Positions 1-6,630 are shown, counted from the stretch's first letter. The stretch: DNA of 7,232 nucleotides from Planctomycetaceae bacterium (GCA_002862265.1 PKCQ01000687.1:1-7232), one strand, 5' to 3'. Notes: a model not told the origin generated them from the sequence alone. Numbers and translations are program-made.

Positions 1-1922
1 AAGACGGTTGCTTCGATCTTGACCCTGCTACCGCTGTTCAACATTGTTTCAGCGGCTTCAGCGTATTCTTTGTATTGCCGATCTTCGGACTCTAAGCGCT
101 TGTCGATCTCAGCGAGCCCTTGGCCATCAATTCCTTGAGTCACCATTCGAACCGCGAGCTGCTTGTCCTTGGCAGGAACGAACTCCAAGTGCAATCGATG
201 CCCAACGTAGCGAGTCAAATTGAGGTTTACCCAGCGCTGACCTTCCTTCACCCCAACCACCGTTTGACCATGCAGCGGTCCCGCGACCAAGCGGTGTGAA
301 TCGACGCAAGCAACGATGTGGCCAGTACCATCAACCCGGCAACTTACCTTGCCATCCTTTAGTTCGAAGGTCGGCGATCGCAGAGTACGTCCGCTTTTTG
401 GCAGCTTAGCAACAGCGCTCGAATTTCTCACCGAACCTGCAGTGATAGACTCGAAACCGGACCAAATCACGTCATTGACGGCAACGCCAGCTCGAGCCAC
501 TTCGACCTCGCCAGTAGATGAAAGATAAGCGAGGCCAGAAGATCTCGGCGATGCTCCAAAGATTACGCCATCCTGCATGAAATGTTGCTCAGGCAGGTTG
601 GAATAGTCCACGACTATCGAATCATCGACTAAATAACTTGTTTGTGAAGGCGGTCGGATTCCTTGACTGGCTAGCAAGTCTCGAATCTGCGTTTGATATT
701 TGGCATCCACTCGTGCCAATTCTTCCGCAACTCTGCGATTCTGCTCCATCGACTCAAAGCGAACCTGGCGATAATCGCTACTCTGCAGAAACCCCGACAG
801 GGAGTAATAGTCCGCGGTAGAAATCGCGTCAAACTTGTGATCATGGCAGCGAGCACAAGCAACTGTAACACCGAGAAATGTTTTCGACATAACGTCGATC
901 ATGTTGTCGAAGCGATCCGATTCATCCTTGCGAATATCGACGGGGGAGTGGACCCATTCACCAAGGAACCAAAAGCCAGTTCCCAAAACAGATTCGTTGA
1001 AACCCTTGGTCGGATGCAAGCGAGGCTCGGTGATCAAGTCACCGGCGATGTGCTCGCGCACGAATTGATCGTAGGGCACATCTGCATTCAGCGCTCGAAT
1101 CACATAGTCGCGATACTGGAACGCATTCGGAGTGTCGTTATCAAACTCGTGGCCGCGTGACTCTGAGTAGCGCACCAAGTCCAACCAGTGTCTGCCCCAA
1201 CGTTCGCCAAAGTGCGGCGAGTCGAGTAAATGATCGACGACTTTCTCCAAAGCTTCTGGACTCGAGTCGGCTAGAAACGAACCGATTTCTTCCGGCGTTG
1301 GCGGCAGACCGATCAAATCAAAATACAACCGACGAAGAATGGCTTCACGATCCGCGTCGCGTGATGGCTCGAGCTCAGCGGCTTCCAAGCCAGCCAAGAT
1401 GTGTTGGTCAATTTCGCCACGAGGCCATTCGGTGTTCTGAACTCTCGGAGCAACGGGGTCGACAACTGGTTGCCAGACCCAGAACTTGGATTGACGCTCT
1501 TCTAAGTCGAAGCTGCTCGTTACCGCCTCGGCTGACGGAGGTACTTCGTTGGGCCAAGGAGCGTTCATTTCAACCCAGCGCACCAGTGTCTGAATATCCT
1601 TCTCAGGCAGTCTGCCCTTCGGTGGCATTTCGCCATCTTGGACCGTCTCGATCAGAAAGCTGTCGTCGACACTGCCCGGCTCGACCATTCCGCTGTCGAT
1701 ATGACCAGCTCTGCGATCGAGCAGCAAGTCAGCCTCGAGACGTTTCGCCTTCGCGCTGTGGCATTCATAGCATTGCTTCGACAGCAATGGACGTACCTGC
1801 TTCTCGAAAAACTCAAGCTGCTCTGGTGTGAATTCTTGCTCGTCCGCCTGACCATCCACTAACAATAGGGCCACGAAGAGCGGAATCAGAACGAACTGCG
1901 TAAGCGATCGAGAACTTATCAT
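1..1922 (-). CDS. PSCyt1-PSCyt2 (DUF1549) secreted cytochrome-like protein, N-terminal part
   Basis: Open for 640 codons from the ATG at 1922-1920 and runs off the left edge with no stop. Residues 1-26 are a signal peptide (charged start, hydrophobic 10-22). A c-type haem motif CYECH lies at 51-55, with a likely Met ligand in GEMPP (M99): the PSCyt1 domain. From about 147 the PSCyt2/DUF1549 domain follows: FWVWQPV, then DLIGLPPTPEE near 202-212, ERWGRHWLDLVRY, and a second haem-like motif CARCHDHKFD at 356-365. Residues after about 370 form a variable insert; the usual C-terminal PSD1/DUF1553 domain would lie outside the window. Family members are exported planctomycete proteins, thought to bind haem and often linked to polysaccharide breakdown loci; the exact reaction is unknown. 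The ATG is preceded by only a weak GATTGG-like site. It is divergent from the XylR-type gene. Family call is firm, function is inference. Confidence 0.95.
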   Translation of the reverse strand, partial: MISSRSLTQFVLIPLFVALLLVDGQADEQEFTPEQLEFFEKQVRPLLSKQCYECHSAKAKRLEADLLLDRRAGHIDSGMVEPGSVDDSFLIETVQDGEMPPKGRLPEKDIQTLVRWVEMNAPWPNEVPPSAEAVTSSFDLEERQSKFWVWQPVVDPVAPRVQNTEWPRGEIDQHILAGLEAAELEPSRDADREAILRRLYFDLIGLPPTPEEIGSFLADSSPEALEKVVDHLLDSPHFGERWGRHWLDLVRYSESRGHEFDNDTPNAFQYRDYVIRALNADVPYDQFVREHIAGDLITEPRLHPTKGFNESVLGTGFWFLGEWVHSPVDIRKDESDRFDNMIDVMSKTFLGVTVACARCHDHKFDAISTADYYSLSGFLQSSDYRQVRFESMEQNRRVAEELARVDAKYQTQIRDLLASQGIRPPSQTSYLVDDSIVVDYSNLPEQHFMQDGVIFGASPRSSGLAYLSSTGEVEVARAGVAVNDVIWSGFESITAGSVRNSSAVAKLPKSGRTLRSPTFELKDGKVSCRVDGTGHIVACVDSHRLVAGPLHGQTVVGVKEGQRWVNLNLTRYVGHRLHLEFVPAKDKQLAVRMVTQGIDGQGLAEIDKRLESEDRQYKEYAEAAETMLNSGSRVKIEATV

Positions 1923-1985
1923 CCAATCAATTCTTGAACGAAATGTGACATTCGGAAAATGGAAAGACTTACTTCCAATCAGCAC

Positions 1986-2013
1986 ATTATCTTTTACTCT
2001 TCTCGATTGTCGA
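1986..2013 (-). promoter_or_regulatory. Candidate sigma70-type promoter of the PSCyt gene
   Basis: Read on the minus strand, TCGACA (2013-2008) and GATAAT (1991-1986) match the -35 and -10 consensus at five of six bases each, with a 16-base spacer. Transcription would start near 1979, giving a leader of about 57 bases before the ATG at 1922. This is a by-eye match only; planctomycete promoters are poorly defined. Confidence 0.45.
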
Positions 2014-2016
2014 GAA
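2000..2016. promoter_or_regulatory. 17-bp inverted repeat, possible operator
   Basis: TTCTCGATTGTCGAGAA is a perfect inverted repeat: 7-base arms (2000-2006 and 2010-2016) around a 3-base centre. It covers the candidate -35 box of the minus-strand PSCyt gene and sits in the shared region upstream of the divergent XylR-type regulator. That position fits a repressor or activator site, possibly for the neighbouring regulator, but AraC-type proteins often bind direct rather than inverted repeats. A small hairpin is an alternative reading. Confidence 0.4.
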
Positions 2017-2021
2017 TAATA

Positions 2022-2063
2022 TGCGACACGAGGATAACGATCTGCGACACACGGATGACAAGG
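2022..2063. repeat. Imperfect tandem 21-bp repeat, two copies
   Basis: Two adjacent 21-base units start at 2022 and 2043. Both begin TGCGACAC, share GGAT four bases in from there at the same offset, and agree at 15 of 21 positions. The period of two helical turns would put both copies on the same face of the DNA, which suits a direct-repeat binding site for an AraC-type regulator. It could equally be part of a dispersed intergenic repeat. Confidence 0.4.
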
Positions 2064-2079
2064 CAGGCTCGCGCCTGCC
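2062..2079. repeat. GC-rich hairpin, REP-like
   Basis: GGCAGGCTCGCGCCTGCC forms a perfect 7-bp stem (2062-2068 with 2073-2079) and a 4-base loop. No T run follows, so it is not an intrinsic terminator. Short palindromes built on GGCAGGC/GCCTGCC look to me like the dispersed intergenic palindromes of planctomycete genomes, but copy number cannot be checked here. Confidence 0.5.
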
Positions 2080-2113
2080 GCTGGAATTCAATCGAATCGA
2101 ACGAAATCAACCA

Positions 2114-2134
2114 CAACCCGAAGCGTGAGCGAGG
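2114..2134 (+). repeat. Intergenic repeat element, copy 1
   Basis: A 21-base element with core CGAAGCGTGAGC (2119-2130). An inverted copy lies at 5656-5676, matching at 18 of 21 positions. Read as protein the stretch gives NPKRERGT, a tail I recognise from many short, probably spurious planctomycete ORFs, which supports a dispersed repeat rather than a gene. It ends 41 bases before the regulator start. Confidence 0.55.
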
Positions 2135-2166
2135 AACATGATTCTGTCGCCACGCGTCGGCCATAC

Positions 2167-2171
2167 AGGAG
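2167..2171 (+). promoter_or_regulatory. Ribosome binding site of the XylR-type gene
   Basis: AGGAG lies four bases before the ATG at 2176. It is the reason for choosing this start over the upstream in-frame GTG at 2125, which lies inside the repeat element and would add 17 residues unlike the family. Confidence 0.6.
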
Positions 2172-2175
2172 TACT

Positions 2176-3366
2176 ATGCCTGTTCGCGCTAATGCACCTC
2201 GTGTACAGACTACACGAAAAGTAGCCCTCTTGGTGGAGACCTTGCGATCTTACGGGCGAGGAGTTTTTCGTGAGGCCGCGCATTTGGCATGTACCTGTAG
2301 CAAATGGTCCCTGCTTCACCAAGAAATGATCATCGATACAGTATTGCCGGAATGGATCCGCGAGTCCGCCATCGATGGAGTGATCGCACGGGTCCACCCG
2401 CTGACCGTGGACTCGCTATGAGACCTAGATGTGCCTTGCGTAGACGTCCAATGCCGTAGAGATTTTCCAGGGATTCCGCAAGTCGAGACAGATGATCGTA
2501 AAGTCACCCAACTTGCGTTCGAGCATCTTTGGGAGCGAGGATTTCGCAGATTTGCTTTCTGCGGCTATCAGTTTGCTCACTATTCGGAAGCTCGGCTTGG
2601 CTGTTTTCGAGAACTCGTACGCGAAGCGAGCTGCTCGCTATCGGTGTACGAGACACCTGGGTCGCGCGGCGCACCCGTGACGAGAATCGAAGAGACTGAT
2701 CCCGAGGACTCGAAGAAGATGTCAGCTTGGCTGGCTTCTCTGGAACCTCCGACCGGCTTGTTCGTCTGCAATGACATTCGTGGCAAACAAGTTCTCAACT
2801 TATTTCAAACACTAAATCTCTCCGTTCCGGACGATATCGGTGTGATTGGAGTCGACGACGACGACACGATCTGCCCCCTGAGCAATCCACCGCTGTCCAG
2901 CGTACGGCCTAACTCGGAACAGGTCGGCTATCGCGCAGCTGAAGTGCTTGACGCTATGATGCATGGGAGCTCAGCACCGCAAGCAGTCCAATACATCTCA
3001 CCGGAAGAAGTTGTGCAACGTCTTTCAACGCAAGTCATTGCCGTGGAAGACCGCGAAGTCGCGCGAGTTTGTCGCTTTATTCGCGAGCATGCTTGCGATG
3101 GAATCGACGTGCATGACGTCGCTGATTTTACTTCGCGTTCGCGGCGACAGTTGGAACGCCGCTTTAGCACCGAGCTCAATCGCACTCCGCACGAAGCGAT
3201 TACAGCAACGCAAGTTGCCAAAGTGAAGCAGCCGCTACTCGAAACCGAAATGACACTCGAGCAGATTGCCCCGCTGGCCGGCTATCAGCACAAGGAGCGT
3301 CTTAGCGCCGTCTTTCGCCGCGAAGTCGGCGAAGCTCCCGGAGAGTATCGAAAGCGCAGAAAGTGA
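2176..3366 (+). pseudogene. XylR-type AraC-family transcriptional regulator, interrupted by an in-frame TGA
   Basis: One reading frame of 396 codons plus stop, close to the roughly 390 residues of E. coli XylR, broken only by TGA at 2419-2421 (codon 82). Before it: RKVALLVETLRSYGRGV, the typical start of the periplasmic-binding-protein-like sensor domain. After it: DLDVPCVDVQ, ETDDRKVTQLAFEHLWERGF, FAFCGY, CNDIRGKQVL (about 198) and IGVIGVDDDD (about 224). The C-terminal AraC DNA-binding domain spans about 290-395, with two helix-turn-helix units near 310-335 and 359-384. Known relatives sense a sugar and activate or repress nearby genes; the ligand here is unknown. CGA (Arg) to TGA by one C-to-T change would explain the stop. 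A separate product from GTG 2431 would lack the first strand-helix units of the sensor, so is unlikely to be normal. Sequencing error or readthrough remain possible. Divergent from the PSCyt gene, a possible target. Confidence 0.88.
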
Positions 3367-3372
3367 TCAGAA

Positions 3373-3393
3373 CGCGGTGCCTAGTTAACCGCG
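3373..3393 (+). terminator. Possible hairpin after the regulator gene
   Basis: CGCGGT (3373-3378) pairs with ACCGCG (3388-3393) around a 9-base loop, starting 7 bases after the stop codon. An outer GAACG (3370-3374) could also pair with CGTTC (3401-3405). The nearest T run is at 3420-3424, too far for a normal intrinsic terminator, so the role is uncertain. Confidence 0.3.
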
Positions 3394-3766
3394 AATTGCC
3401 CGTTCTTACGAGCTAAAAATTTTTCTGAAATCAAAATCAGGGACGGTGAGAACCGAAGCTAATGCCCCGTGGGAGAAGGCAGGCGGATCACGCGTTGGTG
3501 GGTACGACTGACTTCATGCCCATGGCTTTTGCTGGCAATTCCATTGAATTTCCTGATCTCAAAGAGGCTGAGAACGACGACTGTGGCCGCAAAGTTTGCG
3601 CAGCTTTCGGCGAGTGCACGCGATGCTGAATGTGCTGGATATTCCTTCAACTAGGGCTTTAGCGATTGCCGATGGAAAAGGCGAGAGATGCCCGGAGGCG
3701 GACTTTCTAGCTTGATCCAGCTGCTCCGATCCGTGGCCCAAATGAAGACTCAGGGGGTTCCAGAAA
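3394..3766. other. Intergenic stretch without a convincing gene
   Basis: About 370 bases between the regulator and the small secreted protein. Short ORFs occur on both strands (for example 3462-3629 plus, 55 residues ending in a Cys-rich tail; 3469-3654 plus; 3459-3650 minus), but none has a family signature or a good ribosome site. The stretch must hold the promoter of the gene at 3767; I cannot point to clear boxes. A GGGGG run at 3753-3757 is a weak ribosome-site candidate for that gene. Confidence 0.5.
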
Positions 3767-4201
3767 ATGGTTCGCAGATTGACTACATCCATCGCACTCG
3801 CTGCGGCCTGTGTTGTTGGAAACGCTGCAATGGCTCAAGAAGCCACGACAAAGGCAGTATCCGCTAAGCCTAACGTAAAGATGGCTACTTATTCTTCCCA
3901 CTACTCTGCACAAGCCCAAGCGGCTCCGGCGCAGGTTTCGGGTGCACCACAAGCGATGGCTTTTGGACGAGTCTGGGGTGGAGCGGCAAGCAACCGAGAC
4001 CACTCTCGATTCAACCACTATCCATATGTCTACTACCCTCAGAACTTCAAGGGTAACGAGTACTTCCGCAGCAGCGATAGCATGTACTACCGCTATCCAC
4101 CGGAAATGCAAATCCCTGTGTACAACCGCAAGTGGCACAACTACTACCCCAGAAGCCGACCGTTCCACTGGGGTCACCACTTCATCCTGGACGTGTTCTA
4201 A
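3767..4201 (+). CDS. Small secreted Tyr/His-rich planctomycete protein
   Basis: A complete 144-residue ORF. Residues 1-23 form a clear signal peptide (MVRR, hydrophobic stretch, then NAAMAQ with a likely cleavage after AMA). An Ala/Gln/Pro/Ser-rich linker to about residue 60 is followed by an aromatic C-terminal part: FGRVWGGAAS, HYPYVYYPQNF, YFRSSDSMYYRYPPEM, IPVYNRKWHNYYPRSRPF and the end HWGHHFILDVF. I recall similar planctomycete proteins carrying the database label calmodulin-binding protein, which I regard as weak evidence for function. The mature protein is basic and rich in Tyr, His and Pro, as in surface or cell-wall proteins. No catalytic motif or membrane segment beyond the signal is visible. 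It stands alone: gaps on both sides and its own terminator. Secretion is well supported; function is unknown. Confidence 0.88.
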   Translation: MVRRLTTSIALAAACVVGNAAMAQEATTKAVSAKPNVKMATYSSHYSAQAQAAPAQVSGAPQAMAFGRVWGGAASNRDHSRFNHYPYVYYPQNFKGNEYFRSSDSMYYRYPPEMQIPVYNRKWHNYYPRSRPFHWGHHFILDVF

Positions 4202-4232
4202 GTCGAACACTTCAATGAGTCACCAATCGGAG

Positions 4233-4258
4233 CGCGTTGCATTTGCAACGCGTTTTTT
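4233..4258 (+). terminator. Intrinsic terminator of the secreted-protein gene
   Basis: CGCGTTGC (4233-4240) pairs perfectly with GCAACGCG (4245-4252) around an ATTT loop and is followed directly by six T (4253-4258). It begins 31 bases after the TAA stop of the gene at 3767-4201. Confidence 0.93.
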
Positions 4259-4516
4259 GTTTGCATCTCCACTCTACCAAGGCAGTGGAAGGAGTTCGGG
4301 GGCAATCAGAGATTCGCTCATGAGCGCAAAACGTCAGCTCACGCCCTGCGTTTCCTTGTTCATTCCAACGCGAGAGCGCGTCGACCCAATTCACCAACGA
4401 GAATCACCGCTTAACCCCGCTAGCCCTGAACATCTTCGACACAACCCAAAGCATCGTTCAGAATCCCCGACATTTGTTAGAAGCAGCGTTAGCTTCTGAA
4501 ACCTGAAACCAATCAG
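4259..4516. other. Intergenic stretch, no gene seen
   Basis: Between the terminator and the interrupted membrane protein gene. It holds a perfect 12-base palindrome CGCTCATGAGCG (4315-4326) and a 6-bp inverted repeat AGAAGC/GCTTCT (4479-4484 with 4492-4497, 7-base loop) 19 bases before the next gene. Open frames crossing this stretch have no family signature. Confidence 0.5.
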
Positions 4517-5498
4517 ATGCAATATCACAAACGACAAGATTCGAGCCATGAGACATCTAAGCTAAACATCGACGTACTTCCCCCGGTTGTAAATGCAGGG
4601 CAAGCAGAAAAACCACCAAGCTTCATAAACCGTTTCGATTGCGCAATCGAAGACAATCCGAATCTCCCAGCCATTCGGGCTGCTGTCCTTTTCACTGCAA
4701 CGCTACTGTGCATCCTGGGCAACATATTTCTCCCCGCCTACTTCTGAAGGAGAAACTCAGAATATTTGGGGTTGTTTGCGAGCGGCTTCCTCCTAGCACA
4801 AGTGGGTGTTCTTGCTGTCTGGACAGCAATAGGCACGCAGGCATTCGAGGTCCGTTTTGCAGGAAAGATGTTCTTTACATTCCTGGTTGTGACCACTTAC
4901 ACACTCGGTCTTCAGGTTCCTGATTGGTTGCAAAGCAGGCCGAGCGAAATGCCATATATGGTACCCCTCGTTTTGGCTGGAGTCGGCTTTGGAGCAGTGC
5001 TGCTAACTTCACCCATCTTTGGCATGATTTTTAGATTCGTAGGTCTAAGACTCGTAGAAAAACGTGAGCTGGATTGAAACGACATCGCTTCTGGGCCAAT
5101 ATCCCTTGGTTACCTGGTTGGCATCACAACCGTTGTTGGCATCGTGCTGGCGATCTTCAAGGCAGTGATGCCAGAACAAGACGGCCGAGGGGGTGCCTTT
5201 TACGGCCCTCTTTCTAGCCCTGTTCTTTGGCCAGTCGGCTCTGTACTCCTGCCTTTGTACTACGGGCACAACCATTTTGCTTCTTGCTACGAGTCGCAAT
5301 TGGCATGGAGCTGTGGTGCTGGCGGTCGCTGTCTCTGCTCTACCGCTGAATATATTTCTATTGAGTTTTTATGGGCAATTCCAAATCAGCTTGGAGCATA
5401 CAGCAATGTATCTATCCACACTGATTGGCTATGGTATCGCGATCAGCATCTTCGCGCTCTTAATTCGACTGACAGGGTACAAGCTGGTCCCAGGGTAG
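4517..5498 (+). pseudogene. Multi-pass membrane protein gene, interrupted by two TGA codons and a frameshift
   Basis: Three open pieces join into one plausible protein of about 326 residues. Piece one (4517-4747) has a soluble N-terminus and a first membrane helix, then TGA at 4745-4747. The same frame continues with YLGLFASGFLLAQVGVLAVW, a helix at KMFFTFLVVTTYTLGL, a helix at MVPLVLAGVGFGAVLL and GLRLVEKRELD, then TGA at 5075-5077. The same frame goes on with ISLGYLVGITTVVGIVLAIF to 5192, where the frame must change: removing one G from the run at 5189-5193 joins DGRG to VPFTALFLALFFGQ and on to the TAG at 5498. About eight membrane helices in all. The layout (membrane half, GxRL motif, membrane half, final TGYKLV) resembles uncharacterised planctomycete membrane proteins, a recollection not checked. 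An alternative is an operon of small membrane proteins: AAGGAG at 4747-4752 precedes a TTG at 4766. Function unknown; start at 4517 lacks a clear ribosome site. Confidence 0.65.
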
Positions 5499-5655
5499 TC
5501 TTTCAAACTGGGGTTCTACACGTGACAGAGGTAGTCAGTCCTCACCACCGTTCGTATCATGCAGGGCAGCCGATCGATGCTGCACACCCTGAGGCTTAGC
5601 TTGAGCTGCCAGTTCCGTCGTAACCAGCAGCGTCAGTATGGAGACGGCCTGCGGG

Positions 5656-5676
5656 CCTTGCTCACGCTTCGCATTG
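5656..5676 (-). repeat. Intergenic repeat element, copy 2 (inverted)
   Basis: The reverse complement of this 21-base stretch matches the element at 2114-2134 at 18 of 21 positions, including the whole 12-base core (here GCTCACGCTTCG, 5660-5671). Like copy 1 it is intergenic and lies 70-90 bases upstream of a gene. Confidence 0.55.
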
Positions 5677-5730
5677 CGATAATCCAGCGGTCGGTCCTAC
5701 GAAACAAACCTGTACAGACGCCTCAAACTC

Positions 5731-5736
5731 TATAAC
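5731..5736 (+). promoter_or_regulatory. Candidate -10 box of the TPR operon
   Basis: TATAAC matches the -10 consensus at five of six bases. Transcription would start near 5743, only a few bases before the ATG at 5747, and no Shine-Dalgarno sequence is present, so the mRNA could be leaderless or nearly so. TGTACA at 5711-5716 is the nearest -35-like sequence but at 14 bases it is too close. Confidence 0.35.
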
Positions 5737-5746
5737 GAACAGAATA

Positions 5747-6085
5747 ATGAGTGATCTAACTACAAAATACAACGAAGCAGAAAAACTCAAGGACGAAGGC
5801 AAGTACGACGAAGCCATCTCCCTGCTGCAAGAAATTCTGCAAGAGGATGAGCAACATATCCTGACGCACCTGACTCTCGGACGTATCTACACGCTCACCG
5901 GCAAGTTTGACTTGGCGATCGAACACGGCAAGAAAGCCTGTGAAATAGAGCCTAATGAGCCTTTCAATTTCACGGCGCTCAGTGTCACTTTCCAACGTGC
6001 TTGGGCTGGCACTCAAGAGCAACAGTACATTCAGATGGCCGAAGATGCGATGGCCGAATCCCGCCGACTGGAATCCCTTAAATGA
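5747..6085 (+). CDS. Small tetratricopeptide (TPR) protein
   Basis: 112 residues, nearly all helical. TPR one spans about 4-37 (YNEAEKLKDEGKYDEAISLL, ending QEDEQH), TPR two about 38-71 (LTLGRIYTLTGKFDLAIEHG, ending EIEPNEP); both show the W/L-G-Y-A-P type spacing of the repeat. Residues 72-111 form a degenerate third unit with an AGTQEQQYIQMAEDAMAESR helix. No signal peptide or membrane segment, so it should be cytoplasmic. TPR units bind partner proteins; it has no enzyme motif. Its TGA overlaps the ATG of the DJ-1/PfpI gene (ATGA), so the two are translationally coupled and probably act together. Acidic overall. The partner is unknown; the DJ-1 protein and the downstream nuclease are candidates by context only. 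Confidence 0.9.
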   Translation: MSDLTTKYNEAEKLKDEGKYDEAISLLQEILQEDEQHILTHLTLGRIYTLTGKFDLAIEHGKKACEIEPNEPFNFTALSVTFQRAWAGTQEQQYIQMAEDAMAESRRLESLK

Positions 6086-6627
6086 GCGACTCCAATGCGT
6101 CTGAATCGCCCCTCGCTGGCAAACGCGTCCTGTGCTTCACCGGCGACATCTACGAAGACTTGGAGCTCTGGTATCCGAAGCTTCGGCTCATTGAAGCGGG
6201 CGCCGAGTTCGTTCTGGCTGGAGAAGAAGCAGGCCGGATGTATGCTGGCAAGAACGGATACCCTTGTGTAGCCGATATCGCGATTGATGATACCGATTGT
6301 AGCCAGTTTGAAGCGTTGGTGGTCCCTGGCGGATTCATGCCCGACAAACTGCGGCGTCTCCCTCGCGTGCTCGATATTGTTCGCGAGTTCTACGAAGCAG
6401 GAAAGCCAGTGGCCGCGATCTGTCATGGTGGATGGATTCCAATCTCCGCTGGTATCTACAGTGGAGTTCGCGTGACGGGCTCGCCCGGAATCAAAGATGA
6501 CTTGATCAACGCGGGAGCGATCTTCGAAGATGCTGCGGTAGTAGTCGATCGCAATTCCGTATCAAGCCGCCGGCCCGATGACTTGCCAGACTTCTGCCGT
6601 GCCTTGATTGCAATGATGCAAGCGTAA
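6082..6627 (+). CDS. DJ-1/PfpI family protein (class I glutamine amidotransferase-like)
   Basis: 181 residues, the usual length for a single DJ-1/ThiJ/PfpI domain. The N-terminal strand is KRVLCFTGDIYEDLELWYP with the conserved acid at E25 or a neighbour. FEALVVPGGFMPDKLR (76-91) is the family's glycine-rich loop, AICHGGW (112-118) is the nucleophile elbow with Cys114 and adjacent His115, and the C-terminus has VTGSPGIKDDLINAGA and SVSSRRPDDLPDF, the last being the PfpI-type signature. Members act as deglycases, glyoxalases, chaperones or peptidases, and which applies cannot be read from sequence. No signal peptide, so cytoplasmic. Start chosen from the ATGA overlap with the TPR gene; the next gene follows after 3 bases. 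All key residues are present, so it is likely active. Confidence 0.95.
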   Translation: MSDSNASESPLAGKRVLCFTGDIYEDLELWYPKLRLIEAGAEFVLAGEEAGRMYAGKNGYPCVADIAIDDTDCSQFEALVVPGGFMPDKLRRLPRVLDIVREFYEAGKPVAAICHGGWIPISAGIYSGVRVTGSPGIKDDLINAGAIFEDAAVVVDRNSVSSRRPDDLPDFCRALIAMMQA

Positions 6628-6630
6628 AAA

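Larger units (their letters stand above)
5499..5746. other. Intergenic stretch before the TPR operon
   Basis: About 250 bases with no supported gene. It holds the second repeat copy (5656-5676) and a candidate -10 box just before the TPR gene. A frame open to 5599 on the plus strand is only the wrong-frame continuation of the interrupted membrane gene. Confidence 0.5.

Noticed and set aside
693..1831. Long plus-strand frames opposite the PSCyt gene (693-1160 and 1157-1831)
   Set aside because: They are antisense to a minus-strand frame with clear CYECH, DUF1549 and CARCHDHKFD motifs, and have no family signature of their own.
1959..2141. 60-residue plus frame ending NPKRERGT
   Set aside because: It is read through palindromes and the repeat element; such tails come from intergenic repeats.
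3462..3629. 55-residue Cys-rich small protein
   Set aside because: No ribosome site, no recognisable family and no operon context; kept only as a remark on the gap.
3707..4210. 167-residue minus-strand frame over the secreted-protein gene
   Set aside because: The plus frame has a signal peptide, family-like motifs and a matching terminator downstream; the antisense frame has none of these.
4315..4326. 12-base palindrome CGCTCATGAGCG as an operator
   Set aside because: It lies far from any supported promoter or start, and one such palindrome is not unusual in a window of this size.
3942..4499. 185-residue plus-strand frame
   Set aside because: It overlaps the secreted-protein gene out of frame and runs straight through the intrinsic terminator; Thr/Ser/Arg-rich composition is typical of a wrong frame.
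2419..5077. TGA recoded as a sense codon (alternative code or selenocysteine)
   Set aside because: The TPR and regulator genes clearly end in TGA, one in an ATGA overlap with the next gene, TGG is used for Trp throughout, and no selenocysteine-insertion structure or Cys-like context is evident at these sites.
5144..5599. 151-residue plus frame
   Set aside because: Only its start is the true frame of the membrane gene; past the G run at 5189-5193 it is out of frame and the hydrophobic protein continues in the other frame.
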